Source: Glutinoglossum americanum
Lineage: Eukaryota; Ascomycota; Geoglossomycetes; Geoglossales; Geoglossaceae
Reading direction: 5' to 3'
Assembly: GCA_020080175.1 (NCBI GenBank)
Contig: JAGHQL010000091.1
Coordinates: 39,570 to 103,569, forward strand
DNA: 64,000 bases
The translations under genes were made by a program, and so were the position numbers. This document shows, in pieces, positions 9,523 through 21,972 of the stretch. A model generated the notes under the pieces. The model ran no database searches. It worked only from the letters and a program-made list of their open reading frames with translations, and was not told the DNA's origin. The number at the start of each line of letters is the position of its first letter. Position 1 is the first letter of the stretch.

Positions 9523-10757
9523 ATGAGTGCGGAGGCGCTGGGGAAAAGGCTGTTGGGTGAGATGAAGGATGAGGAGTTGGATGAGGTTCGCAAAACATCC
9601 ATAAACACCATGGAAGTGAAGTACGATTCATCCTAATATACTAAGATTAGCTACTACATTCGCTTCGTATACTCTGCGAGTACCATCGACGATCTCAACT
9701 GCATATTCCGGCTCTCGATCGCCTGCTCAATATCTTCACCCAGCCATCTCGAGCCTCGCAACAACCACCAGAGCAAGATACGCATACTCCTCAGCAATAC
9801 GGTCCAGAAGGTGCGCATGCACCTCCGGCTAAGGCGAAACCGGCAGTTATCGAGATTACGGGCACATCACCATTTTCCGGAAAGACGCATCTGCTCTATT
9901 ACATCACCGCTGTTGCGATACTGCCCACGGAGTTGAATGGTGTATTTCTTAATGGCAAAGGAGGTGCGGTTGTTGTACTTGATACCGACTCGCGCTTTGA
10001 TGTGCCTAGGCTCAAGCAGGTCATGAAATATTTCATTAGGGCGAGATATCTGGAAGTTGGCGCATTGTTCATTGATGAAGATGGCCTAGAGGATCTTATG
10101 CGCCACGCCTTACTGCATGTGCATATATACCGCCCACAGTCTCCGGCTTCTCTCGTCGCCACCCTAGAGGCCATTCCGTCATACCTCCTCTACAGCGCAA
10201 AAGAGCATTTTTCCAGCGGACGGGCACTTGAAGCCGTTCTCCTTGACAGCGTCAGTGCATTCATTTACCAGGACCGTGGTATAGAGAGCACCGATAGTAA
10301 CCCAAATTGCAATCCTGGAAATCCATTTGCTAAGAGATACCAAGACATCGTGAGGGGCTTGCGAGCGCTGCAGCAGACCTTCAAGTGCGTTATTGTAGCC
10401 ACAGCCTGGGGCCTATTTCCTTGTCACTCAGAAAGGCAGATCTATACCAAAAAGCCGCCTCCACCATCTTTCCGGCCCCACTTACCGGCCGTATGGACGT
10501 CATTCTGCACACTCCGACTAATCGTCACCCGGGATGCTGTAGCAAAATTTGGGCCCGGCATGAGCGCCGAGGAGGCCCTGAAAGATACAGCTGCTCGACA
10601 GGAAGTTGTTGATCGGGGAGGGTTTTCGGGGTGGGTGGATCAGGGGTGGGGGAGCGATGAGTGGAGTGAGGAGACCCGGGAGGCTTTGAAGAGGGTTAAG
10701 GGGGGTGGATTTTTTTGGTTCCGGATTGTGGAGGACGGTGTCGTGATTGAGGATTAA
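9523..10757 (+). CDS. xrcc2: XRCC2-like Rad51 paralogue (DNA recombination protein)
   Basis: Exons 9523-9585 and 9651-10757, intron 65 nt, 389 aa. The first exon encodes MSAEALGKRLLGEMKDEELDE. Exon 2 continues LHSLRILCEYHRR...LHIPALDRLLNIF, then a Walker A motif ITGTSPFSGKTHLLYY. The Walker B region is AVLLDSVSAF, followed by FKCVIVATAWGLF and SFRPHLPAVWTSFCTLRLIVTRD, as in fungal XRCC2 homologues. These proteins act with other Rad51 paralogues in homologous recombination repair. The 5' splice site (GAG|GTTCGC) is weak; the first junction is the least certain part, although it keeps the frame and gives a natural N-terminus. Confidence 0.87.
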
Positions 10758-11421
10758 GGATTGGGAGGTAGATTGAGGGTTTTATGGATGGCGTTATACG
10801 GGGGGATTGCTCGGGTGGCCGGCTGGGTCATTTAGGGGCTTTGGGGGACGCACTTCCACGCATATAGACCCCCGTATGGACTGCCCCACATCTCAACCAG
10901 CAGAGCTCACCATACAATATTTCCTACACCTCATTTCAAGTCGAAGAAACAAACGAGAGCTCATACGAGATATCAACCGCTCAGTAATTGAATATGCCAG
11001 TCTCAGGAACCACACCAGTGATTACCCAGAGGCTGTGTTATTCCCGGACCTGATGTCCCTTTGCATGGCTGTTTCAGACGGAATTTCCCCCTCTTCGGGG
11101 ATCTAGAACTGCCGGCTTGGGTTATGGCTACGACGGTAGAGACGCCTAACGGCACATTGCTACAGAGGAAAATGTGGCTGTGTAGTCTCTGCAGTCCCCT
11201 TTCCTACGCGTAGCTGCGGACAGGTCTCTACGCCGGGCTATATGGTGGGGCGCTGTCACTAGTTCCACAAGTGCGCAGAGCTTGCGTCAGCCCACGACCC
11301 AGGGCATATATTTACTTGCCCCTTATGTGAGTGTTGAGAACCAGTGTCCAAGTTTGCCAACTTCTGTAACTTATAGTGAATTCGTTACCTACACCTGTTA
11401 TCACCCCACAAGTCCCGCTTC
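10758..11421. other. intergenic, convergent 3' ends
   Basis: Between the stops of XRCC2 (+) and the AtuA-like gene (-). Only short unrelated frames are present; nothing recognisable. Confidence 0.6.
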
Positions 11422-13691
11422 TTACACTTTCGACCTCTCCTCCAGAAAACAAACTGGCACATCAACCCATTTATCCCGGATAAAATCCGCAAACCCTTTA
11501 CCCAGGCAATCTAAAGACTTTGAGCTACTAACACCCCTATCAAGCATCCCATACAACACAAAGTGCACTGCGAAAATCTTGGGGAACTCCACGCGCTCGA
11601 GGCGATATTCCTCCCTCCAATCTTTCCCAACTAGATCCTGCATTTTAGCTCTAGACATGAAGGATCGGAGCCACTCCCACGCCATCTCGGTGCGCACAAA
11701 AATGCCGAAGTTGACATTTGGGCCTTTGTCCCCAGAGCGCGCTAGAGCGACATCACCGAGAGGAACGCGATGCGTGGGTCCGAAATCAGTCAAGGCTCGT
11801 GGGGACAAGGTGTCATAGTTATTTCGCTTTCCGAAGGGCTCGTAATAGGAGGGGTGGCCGGCGGGGATTGTGGCTATGGACCCGCCGGGTGAGAGGATGT
11901 TGATGGATTCGTCGAGGTCATTTTGGGGGTAGAGGGCTGGATAGAATGCTAGGTATGGGGTAGGGTAGGCTGTTCGCATGTCTAAGGAACAATGGAATCC
12001 TAGCGTTTTGGATGGACAAATAAGCATAGTGCCCTTAGTGGCATTATGTGGTTATACCAAGGGGCCACCACGGACCTGAGAAGTGCTGCATGCCATATTC
12101 TAGAAAGGCCCGGGCAGGCATTGTAAGTATACGGGGATCATCTGCCTGCGCAAAAATCCGGAGGTATGTAGTACTCCTCAGTTGGGTAGACGGGTTGGGC
12201 TCCGGTGTGCCCACACTACCATATCCATACCGTGTAAGCAGCGGGATTACTTAAGAGCTTAGGCGGGGAACGGACTTACACTTGGAAGTCGAGAACATCG
12301 AATTTGTCTAGCACCCCTGCCTTTTTCAAGCTGTGGCGCACCTGCTTCTCTTGAAGCTCCCACTTCCTGTCGGTGCCATAGCCCGTGGCATTTACCAGTA
12401 CTTGGGATTGATAGCCGGCCTTGTAGAAAATCGCTAGTTTTGTTGTCGGTGGTGGAGGCCGTCCAGTGATCCCCGACAGTTTGACCCTGACCGGCGTCTT
12501 TAGCTAACAATTACATAGAATTGCCGAGGAATTACTTGTCCTTGAGCATACCGGTCCACGCCAACTTGTTCAATTTGCACATCATGCAGAAGTGCCTTGA
12601 CATCGCTGTTAAGGTAGGCGTCCCCTTGTAATTCATATAAGAACTGGCATTTGACAGTATCGACAATCACCATTCCCCTGGTACCAGGGGGTTTAGTAAC
12701 GATGCAGGTACCGTCATGCTCGATTTCTGCGATTGGATAGCCAACGTCGATTAGGGACTCCAGATCGAAATCAGTGAAACCCGAAAAATTCCCTCCGGTT
12801 ACGTATGCGGAGCATTCGATCAGGTGTCCCGCGATGAAAGCCCCCGCGAGCTGGTCGTAATCAGTTTCCGACCATGAATACCACCACCAAGCCGCCCCAA
12901 TAACGGGTGATGCATCAGCGACGCGGCCACAGATGACGATATCTGCGCCTCGCTCCAGTCCCTTTACAATTGCTCTTGCCCCGAGGTAGGCGTTAGCCGA
13001 GACCACAGGCTTTGACGTGGTATCAAGAAGCGCATCTGTGAGCCTGGGCAGATTGGCTTGTTCATTTCCGTGCTCAAGGTGATCTGGCGGCCGCCCATAC
13101 GCTGAAAGATTAGACTTCACATAAGGGAGAAGATCGTCTCCACTGACAAAGGCCACCTTTAGGTTAAATCCACGCTCTTGGATCTTTGAGTGTTAGTTTG
13201 CGTGTTGTCCAGCATAGATAACACATTACCAATTGGGACATACCAATGCGAGGGTCTTCAACGCCAAGCCCTTTGGATTAAGGCCTCCCCCGTTGATAAT
13301 TACCTTGATACGCTTTTGCGAAATCACGTCGATACTCTGCACTATGCCATCCCATGCTGTACGCTCAAACCCATCATGTTTACCAGCAGCGTAGGCATCA
13401 GCATTATCCGCCAGGTTCATCTCTATTCCGGAGAGTCAGTGGCTCTTCTATATAAGACCAATATCGGCTTGACCGACCTGCGAGATAGTCCCCAGTGATG
13501 AAATCGACATCCCCTAGTTCCGCTTGACGGCGCATATGATACCCATAATCACCTTGCTATCGGTAAGCACTTTCCTTCCCGTTTCACATATAAGAGTTTG
13601 ACAAACTCCGAGCTCCAGAGCAATTTGCGACTCTGACGGGCCGCTGGCCTCGTTGCATCCATCTCCCCTTGTTATTTCCGTTTGTTGACAT
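11422..13691 (-). CDS. AtuA-like (DUF1446) acyclic terpene utilisation family protein
   Basis: Seven exons on the complement: 13691-13607, 13552-13478, 13422-13244, 13183-12552, 12486-12280, 12215-12076 and 11999-11422; all six introns are 54-76 nt. The product is 631 aa. Family landmarks in order: RPVRVANCSGARSD near residue 18, DVDFITGDYLAEMNLA, AWDGIVQSIDV, KVIINGGGLNPKGLA, GLERGADIVICGRVADASP, HLIECSAYVTGGNFSG, GITGRPPPPTTKLAIFYKAG, and the C-terminal domain core ALARSGDKGPNVNFGIFV. The family was named from the Pseudomonas acyclic terpene (citronellol) pathway, where the exact reaction of AtuA is not settled. It is divergent to a CoA-transferase gene with a 394-bp shared upstream region, suggesting joint use in branched acyl-CoA breakdown, which is inference. 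Confidence 0.9.
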
Positions 13692-14085
13692 AGCTGCTGA
13701 GTACAACACTGAGACCGACCTCCAACCTGGACACGCAAAATCTGAATTATTACTTTGAGGAACGGGAGCATTTCGATTTATGGATCCTTGCCATCTACAG
13801 ACATCACTCGGTGGCGTCAGAGCCAAAGTCAATATCAAAAGTGCCGACCCGAATTACTTGGACACTGACTGGGAAATTTCTTAGTGAATAACCGATAAGC
13901 GGTCCAGCCTCACTCGAAAACGTTCACGCGCCAGCCGTTTCCGGAGGCTACTACCAACCTCTTGGCAATTAGCGGGGCCTGAATGGTCTCGGCCAACACG
14001 CAAGTCAGGTTGAAGCTATTGACTTTAAACTCCAAGAAATTGCCGCGAATAGTTGTATTGGTACCACTAAGTACACTGCTAGGCG
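13692..14085. promoter_or_regulatory. shared upstream region, AtuA-like / CoA-transferase
   Basis: 394 bp lie between divergent start codons of two genes with related catabolic annotations. Short upstream frames exist but none looks coding. No specific operator could be identified. Confidence 0.5.
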
Positions 14086-16099
14086 ATGTCTATTCCGGCG
14101 AGCGAAGCCCCCTACAGCATCCCGCAAGAGACGGACAAGTTATTCAGAGAAGGGCTGCTGCGGAACCCGTTAATTTCCAAAAACCTGCCTTCAGAAATCG
14201 AAGAATACAGCAACTTAATCAGGTTCCAAGGCTCCGGTGACCCCAGCATACCAGTCAATTGGAGACTCGCGGAAAGCATATCAGCGATAAAGGCTCTCGA
14301 AGGAGCCGTGGTTAATGTCCTACTCAAACGAAAGTATGGATTGGAACCTCAAGAGATTGTTATCAATACGTGTGGACCCTTAACCGTTCCCCGAGGAAAA
14401 CTAGCCTAGCTAACAAAGCTGAGAAAGAGACCACGCCCAGCTATTCCTAATGTCTACGCAATTGTGGAACATTGATCCGAAAGGTGATGCGATTACGGCA
14501 GCTGCTCTAGTAAAGGGGGATAGGAGGTTGATGCAGTACTTCCCCAACTGTGATTTACATCGTTTGGCATCATCGTACCATCGCGTATCGGCCACAAATA
14601 TATATAAGACCAAAGACGGGAGATATTTCCATCTGCATGGTAATTTCTCGCTACGAACATTGTGAACAACGCGCTCATGTAAACAGGCGGTCTAAATCCT
14701 GACCCAACCCTGGAGAGCATTGGCCTTCCCCACGACATGGACGCTGTGTCCGCAGAAGAGTCATATAAACCCTTTATGGAGAAGATGTCACAGATCGATT
14801 CAAAAGAAATGCAACGCCTCGCCTCGGATATCCACTGTCAAGCTGGTACCATCTGTTGGACTACTGAAGAGTACCAGCAAAGTGAACACGGGAAGGCCAA
14901 TGCACGCATTGGTCTATACGAGATACATGCCCACCAAAATAGCAACCAGAAGGCTGGCTGGTGGCCAGACATTCCCCAGACTTCCGCTCTTAGACCGTTA
15001 GCGGGTCTGAAAGTAGTGGATTTAACCAGAATCATCGCTGGACCCACCATAACACGAGGTTTGGCCGAGCTTGGCGCCAGCGTCATGAGGGTAACCGCCC
15101 CGCACCTGTCGGACTACTCATCCTTACACGTCGATTTTAATTGGGGAAAATGGAATTCTTATTTGGACTTCCGAGAAAAAGGAGATTGCGAGAGGATGCG
15201 CGCATTGATTCTAGAGGCGGACGTTGTGGTGACAGGATATCGGCCTTGGGTCCTAGACAAGTTTGGGTTTGGACAGGAGGGAATTCTGGAGCTCTGCAAA
15301 GGTAGAGATCGTGGAATCGTTTACGTTCGTGAGAATTGCTATGGTTGGGGCGGCCCATGGGCGTATAGGAGTGGCTGGCAACAAATTAGTGATGCGGTAA
15401 GGCCAAAAACACATATCTTATGTTAAGGTTCCTGCGATTGATCGACTGGATCTTGCCTCTAGTGCTGCGGAGTGTCAATGGAGTTTGGGCGAGCTATGGG
15501 CAATGACGAACCGGTGACGCCTGTTTTCCCCAACTCGGATTTCTGGTGAGAATTTCGTTTTTACTCTACGTTATTGGGTATTACGCGGAAAGCTAACATA
15601 CCACAGCACCGGTGTCGCTGGCATCGTAGGTACCATCGGGGCCCTCCTCCGTCGCGCCAAAGATGGCGGCTCCTACACTGTCGATGCGAGTCCCTGCAAC
15701 CGCTTAAACACCGGGAATTCAGCTAACCTATAGGCACAGGTTGCTTTGAACTATTACTCCCAATGGCTCACCAACACATGTGGCGTCTACCCGCCCGAGG
15801 TTTGGTCCTCCGTCTGGTCCACCCACGGTCGCGAAGTCCTCCGCCACTACCACAACATGATGTACAGCCTCCCACGGTTTATGGTCTCGCTCGGCCAGCA
15901 CAGTGCGCACAAACTATTTCGTCCAGACTTCTTTGAGGATCGGCCCTGCGGGGCTATAGGGAAAGACATCAGGACTATAAAGCCAATTTTGGAATTTCCG
16001 CAGGGTGCCGTTAAGCTGGGATATAATGTGGGAACCAGGACGAATGGCACAGACCAACCACGGTGGCCGGATGATTTAATGACGGAGGTTGTGATGTAA
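14086..16099 (+). CDS. CaiB/BaiF family (class III) acyl-CoA transferase
   Basis: Exons 14086-14369, 14428-14639, 14687-15396, 15463-15545, 15607-15685 and 15740-16099; product 575 aa. The N-terminal half includes KDGRYFHLHGGLNPDPT and IHCQAGTICWTTEEYQ; the second half restarts with RPLAGLKVVDLTRIIAGP, the class III CoA-transferase signature. ENCYGWGGPWAYRSGWQQISDA follows, then NSDFCTGVAG, whose Asp (about residue 428) matches the catalytic Asp that carries the acyl anhydride in this family. The end contains DVALNYYSQWL. The fifth intron (15686-15739) starts GC rather than GT; using it restores the conserved TVDVALNYY. Substrate is unknown; alpha-methylacyl-CoA racemase and CoA-transfer activities both occur in the family. 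Pairing with the AtuA-like gene favours branched-chain acyl-CoA metabolism. Confidence 0.9.
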
Positions 16100-19000
16100 G
16101 AATGGGCGGGCACTCTTGGCCGCCTGGTCTAGAACTACTTTTACTTGGGCATCCAGCAATACTAGCTAGCGTCTTATTTTTTTTTCTTCTTTCTGCTATC
16201 AGAGATAGGATTCAGTCTTTTTTTTCCACCCAACAAAGGACTTCCAACCCGGTAGCAACGCCGACCCACGTTTCGGCAAAGGTATCCACCCAAGCCTCTC
16301 TCTCTCATGCGTACTCACCCGAAAAAAAAAAAAAAAGGTTTAAATAATTAAAACCACAGGGGGGACATGGCAGGCCACACAAGCGCCAGAGAGGCATCAC
16401 AAACCAATCCCGCGGCGGGAAACCGGGGGGTTTTGTTTCCTTCTTTCTTGTTCGAAATGCGTAGGAAGGAGGGGGTTGTACGTGCAGGGGGGGGAAAAAC
16501 AGTCAGATTCTCATTACTACGGCGGGTTTTTGTGCGTGAGGCGCTATTAGTGAGAATTTTCTGACCAGCGGGGTGTGGCGCATTTTACTTGGTTTTTCGG
16601 GTTGGTTGGGCGGTGGTGGTGGGACGCGTCCCCCCCTCTGGGTCCCATATCGCGGGATGTGGTTGGTCGAGGGGGGTCGTATTTTCTTTGTTTTGTTTTA
16701 GACCGGGGGGGGGGGGGTTCTACACTTTTCTTTTCCTCGCCTTGTTTACTCACCGTGTAGGGTTGGCGAGGGAGAAGGAAAAACAAAATTTAAGTTGGCT
16801 TCGAGATGGGTTTGTCTAGGGAGTGTCTTACAAGGGGGTGAAAGTTGTGGACCTTGGTAGGGCAGATGGCGGGTTATCCCAGGCGTTGGCCATGAATTGT
16901 TATTGGTTTATTCGGTCTCTAGGCGTTATGGCAATATCTGACCCGTGCCTACTCTAATATATTTTGGTAACCACGTTTCAATGTGGGCGTTCGGCTTTTA
17001 GCCGTGGGTGTTTGGCTATATTCCCTGCATGTCTAGCAGCAGGGCATCGTATAGATGGCTGTCGCTATTTCCCTTTCCGTCAGCTTGTTGCGGTTGTACG
17101 AGTGGAACTCTCGTTAACCGCTCGCAGGTAACCCGCCGATGTTCTTTAACGAGTTACCTTTTGCTCGCGGGTGTAATAGAGACTTGCGTGATGTATGCAT
17201 GGACCCGGTCGAGTCTCCGGTTGGCTTTTCCTAATTTAGTTTGTATAGTAGCCCCACTGTGGACCAAGAAACATCCCAACCGCACTTTCTTGTGACCTGG
17301 CATGCTTTCTTAGTTATCATTCACCTAGCGGATAGTAACAAGGACATACGGGGTGGCATGTGTGCGCTGGATAGGATTGCGTCTCACGAGCATTCGTGTC
17401 TGTCGGCGAGCGCAATTGCTACGGTTATGGGGCTGCTCCCGCCGGATTCTGTGCACAGGAAGGATGGGATGACGTATGACGGTATGCTTATGCCTGTGAC
17501 TTAGTAGCCCCTGGTGGTTTATCCTCTCTATTGCAAGAGGCTGAGAAGTTTGTGCCTTCTGGTATCCCTGACGAAAACGAGATCGCGAGCTAGGAGGAAT
17601 AAGGTTAAGTAAAATATGATGGTGGAACCGCGGACCTTCGTATCTAAGGCACGTCAAACTCAACCTTTGCATCGCAGCCCCCACAGATGTTGGCTAGGGC
17701 GCGGAGCCGATTAGAACGGCGTGCCTAGGAAATCTCGTCCTTGGTGATAGCATCGAGAGAAGCTACGCTTCCGTGGATGAATTTTTGGACGCTAGTCAGA
17801 CGTTTCTTAGGCGCATGCGGGTGGGAAGAGAGCGAGTGGGAAACTGCTGACAGAGGGGATTCATATTTACGTTCGAAGGGCTTGGCGATGGTGAAGAGTG
17901 TAGCCCACTTGTTCCAGTAATGGCGGCCCTTTGGTGGCTTGCATGTCATGGATGCGATTTCCTGGGTGGGATTAGGAAGAATTCCCAGGTAATGCCTTCT
18001 CTGACCCCAACTTGGCACCCAAAGCGGATTCACCGGCACCACTCAACTTGCAGCTCTTAAATAGCGCGTTCTTCGGTGAGGGCTAGCCTAGGCATAAGCC
18101 GGTAGCTGGCCATAATCCTGGACGGGATGGAAAGTCAAAGACCGTGTTTGTGTCTCGGCGCTGTGCCTTCAATGGAACCGTTGAGAGGGTGTGGCTTCGC
18201 TGCTGGATTGTAGAAGGCAGAGTCAGGTTTTTCTTGGGTGTCCCTGGATGTATGTCATGTTTTCTCGAGTATTCTGGGGACATAGGTCAGACCTTCTTGA
18301 GTGTTCCTGGGACGTATCCGTGTTTTCCTGAGCAGCCCCGGGACGCATGTCATGTTTTTTTCCCCGTGTTTCCAGGACACGTCAGGTTTTCCTGAGTATT
18401 ACGGAGGCGTATGTCATGTTTTCTTGAGTAATATTTAGGGTAGTCAGCGACGGTCAGCTTTGGTGGGGTGAATCGGTATATCACACTAACAGCCCGGCTC
18501 TCACTCGCCGTCCTCACTGTCAGAGGACTATTTGATGAAGATGTCTAGACGACTTCGATTTAGGATACTATTCAAGGCAGAGGGGCTAATTCGGCCGTTC
18601 CGTTAGTCCTTGATCCCCTAGATCGGTGTTTTGTCTTTTGTTCCGTATTTCTTCTTACATATCCGTCCGTATAAGGGTTCCAACCACACAAACTCGTCCC
18701 CCAAGCCCTATTTTCCTAGCCCTACTTTCTTAAAAAGGCACGGGGGACCTGGCCATCTCCAACACTAACGCCTTGACTAGATGTTCATGGGTGGGAAGCT
18801 GAAGGCAAGCCCGACTACCTTCAGCTATATCGCGGGTCCGCGAACATTGGCGCTTGACATTCTGGTCGCGGAGGCTGCCAAATTCCCGCATGCGCTTGTT
18901 CGCCACAAGCTAGTCATAGCCTTCTACCCTCTCCCCGCGGGAGACCTTGGGATAGTCTGAGAGAGCACCATCGGGGTCATTTGGAGTTGCGTGAGCACAT

Positions 19001-19785
19001 TCCTAGGCCGGGACTGGATGTTTGTGGAGAGGGCCTATTAGATGTTGATAATGTTTATTAGAGAGTGGGAAACCTGATTGCCCCCGATCGAATAGTGTTT
19101 GCGGCGTCCTTTTGTGGGGCAACAGAGCTTGGTCAGTAGGAACAACCAGCGGCTATTGGATATGACGGCGGATTCGGGCACTGACCTTTTTTCGTTATCC
19201 TGAACTCGTGAGATTCCCGAGCTAGCGGTAAGGGAGCCCTGTCTACTCAAGCGTATGCTTCGGCATATCGAGCAATATCGAGTATACTATGTTCCCGCTA
19301 GGGCGGCGGCTTGGTCTACCTAGCTTCCGGTAGAATTCGCCGACGGTGGTATCTTTTCATGCGGAAGCGGAAACGGCGACTTGGCGCGCCGATATCACTT
19401 ATACAAAATCACAAGAGTTTCAGGCAGCTGGCTCCACTATTCCTATTAGTTGTCTCGTTCTCAACTGAGTCCAGTTATTATCTTCATTATAATCTCGTAC
19501 TTTCAATGTCTCTTTCGTGTGGTGGCAGACTGTCAAGAACGCTAATGGGTATGTACCCAAAATATATATAACAATGCTACAAAGTTTGAGAAAATGCCGC
19601 CGCAAAAGTACAATGATATCCTTCGTCAATGACATGTGGCATGTACGACTTCTTTCTGCCAAATGTTACTCCTAAATCCCATAGACGGGAAACAAAAAGA
19701 GAGGGACGGTCCGAATAATTCTGTCAAGTACAAGCAGCATGGCTTGGGAAACTTTCCATGTGCATTTCGATCCTGGATATCAACG
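16100..19785. other. gene-poor region with homopolymers and a degenerate minisatellite
   Basis: No convincing gene in 3.7 kb. It contains a 15-base A-run near 16321, C/G-runs near 16630-16720, the 32-nt minisatellite at 18222, and scattered short frames with no recognisable domain. It may be an old decayed insertion, but no terminal repeats or transposase/reverse-transcriptase motifs were found. Confidence 0.5.
18222..18441 (+). repeat. degenerate ~32-nt tandem repeat, about 6-7 copies
   Basis: Copies follow the loose pattern CYTGAGTRTTCYGGGGAC then GYATGTCATGTTTT. Successive units begin near TTGGGTGTCC, TCGAGTATTC, TTGAGTGTTC, CTGAGCAGCC and CTGAGTATTA. The final unit is truncated at TTGAGTAATATTTAGGG. 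Copies differ at many positions, so the array is old. Confidence 0.7.
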
Positions 19786-21120
19786 TCACATCTGCCGCTG
19801 ATAGCTAGTGTCATAATGGTGCTGACCCGGTGGCGGCGGTGGCGGCGGCATCCATGGCTGTCCCTTCTGCGGATCATACGCCGTCTGTGTCGGATACGCC
19901 TGTCCCTGATAAACCTCCGGACCCGCCGCATAGGCATTGCCATTATTCTGCGGCACGGTCTGGTACTCCGGGCCCGCCGCATAGGCATTGCCGTTATTCT
20001 GCGGCACGGTCTGGTACTCTGGGAACCAGTCTCCTTGCGTAGCAATGAGAACCATGGTCGCGAAGATGATGACGGTGGGGATTCCATAGAAGATCGCGTA
20101 TGCAAGGTCGGCGGCTTGGGTGTATGGGTGGGATAGCGTGGTGAATACTATAGAGTAGATTGCTAGGACTAAGCTGCGGAGGAGGAGGACGGGGGCCACT
20201 ATCAGGAGGAGGTATTTGGATATCTAGAGCTTGTATTAGTGCGGGAGGTTTGGCAGTAGGGATCAGGACGTACCAGGCTAGTGACCTTCCGTGTTTGAGC
20301 GCCCTTGTAGATGACAAGCGCGCAAACCAAGACATCCACCGCCGCGACTAGATATAAACAATGGAACGCCGTGTCAACTTTCTTCCACCTCGCCAGCCAC
20401 ATCAAGGCTCCAGGGCTCGTCGTATTAATCGGCGAGCCCAAAAATTTGAGATAATATATCAAATCGACTATCACAGCGATAAACCAGAGCAAGAACAACA
20501 CACCCCCAAATGCATAGTGGAGGAGATGCCAGCTACGGAACCGGGGAGAGTCTTTCCAGATGCAAGAGAAACGGTTGCGGATCACGGCGTGAGTTATTAG
20601 AAGGAGGAAGACGGAGGATTTCAGAAGGAAGTATTCAGTTACGACATAGATTAGGACGTAGCCGTCTGGGACTGTCTTTTGGAATTCCTTAAGGAAGGTG
20701 TCGGCTATTTTGAGGCCGAGGTAACTGCGTTGGATTGTGGTTAGTGTTGATGTTTGACGAGTACGCGAAAAGAGAAAAATTTCTTCGTTCTGGACACATC
20801 CTTTCCAGCAACCGCTCGAGATAGGGGAGTTTACTGTAGACTCACACGACAGTAGCAGTAATTGCAAACGGCAGCCCAAACCACTTGAACGCTTTCCGTC
20901 CGTTCGGCTTCACGGCGTACGACCACGCCGCGACGAGCAGGAGGCCAAGGACGCAGAGACATATTACCGCGAGCGCAACGATCACGATGGGTTTCTTGAA
21001 GTTGCTGCCGGCGAGCTTGAATTGTTGATTCCAGTTGGTGGGAGCGGATTTCCCACCACTGCTGCCGCTGCTCCCGCCGCTCCCATGGCCACCTCCTTTG
21101 CCGCCGCCTTTTGGTGCCAT
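19786..21120 (-). CDS. fungal multi-pass integral membrane protein, unknown function
   Basis: Exons 21120-20846, 20724-20274 and 20223-19786 (complement), introns 121 and 50 nt, 387 aa. A Gly/Ser-rich N-terminus (APKGGGKGGGHGSGGS) is followed by about seven hydrophobic segments: VIVALAVICLCVLGLLLVAA near residue 47, then FGLPFAITATVV, VLIYVVTEYFLLKSSVFLLL, LLHYAFGGVLFLLWFIAVIV, LVAAVDVLVCALVIY, LLLIVAPVLLLRSLVLAIY and FYGIPTVIIFATMVLIA. The C-terminal tail contains two perfect tandem copies of a 17-residue EYQTVPQNNGNAYAAGP unit and a proline run. The count and loop pattern resemble uncharacterised seven-helix fungal proteins; I cannot assign a receptor or transporter family. Confidence 0.8.
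19923..20024 (-). repeat. 51-nt exact-length tandem duplication inside a coding exon
   Basis: Two adjacent 51-nt copies encode EYQTVPQNNGNAYAAGP twice in the tail of the membrane protein. They are nearly identical in DNA, so the duplication is recent and frame-preserving. Confidence 0.85.
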
Positions 21121-21972
21121 TGTGGTGGTATGCTAGTCGGTGGGGATTGGCGGTTTTGACGGTGAAGGAGGGAAGGAGGAAGGAAATCAATCGGTGGTAG
21201 GAAAGAGAGGAATTGGGACGGAATGCGTGTGGACGGCAGGAACATGGTATTTGTACTCTACGCCGCAAAAATGAGAGAGATTAAGCTTCAACGCGCAGCG
21301 ACCAGTCTCGCTCGAGACCTAATACTTGGCGAGTACAAGAAAAGAACCTTTCCGCTCTTGGCTGGCTGCTCAGCCGCAGTTAGATCCCAAGATCGCCAGT
21401 TTAGCAAATAGGCTTCGAGTGCGGAGGAAGCTTACTCCGCAAAGTATTGGCGTTCAAACCCCTGTGAAGGGTTTAAGCTTATGCTGAGCCTCGTCTATGG
21501 TGAACCGTGACTGGCTGTGCTGGAGCCTGGCAAGCGAAGCATTCTTGTCTGGAGATCGGGTAAACTCTCTTGGGCTCTTGGACTCTCTTGGACCGGGGGC
21601 TGAGTCGTGTTGCCAAGTCTTGGCGGGAGGCTAAGTTCAATGTCAAGACTTTTTATTTCCCTTTTTCTGCCTTTTATCTGCATGACTCGTGCTTGTTCTT
21701 TTGTCCTTTTCGAAAATAGAAACAGAGATTGTGGCGCTGCGGATAGAATTCTTTTGAAAGGGAAAAGGTGCTTCTGTGGGACGCACACTGTGATTATACA
21801 TCAAACTAAGAGCTACCTGCCGTTGAATAGATCCAGACCGAGACAGTAAGATTCTTCTTTTTGTTTTCCCGCCCCCCTTTTCCGTACAACGCCCGTGGAA
21901 GCGCCATCCTATTCGCAGATAGGTTCACAGCCTATCTCCCGAGTAAGGTAAAGAAAAGGAAAAACACGTCTT
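21121..21972. other. intergenic
   Basis: Upstream of the membrane-protein gene and downstream of the Zn2Cys6 gene. Nothing coding recognised; it should carry the promoter of the former and the 3' UTR of the latter. Confidence 0.6.

Noticed and set aside
12500-12551. Short 32-48 nt introns at the AtuA exon 4/5 junction
   Set aside because: They give the wrong frame or are too short; the 65-nt intron 12551-12487 yields GVDRVKLSGITGRPPPPTTK as in the family.
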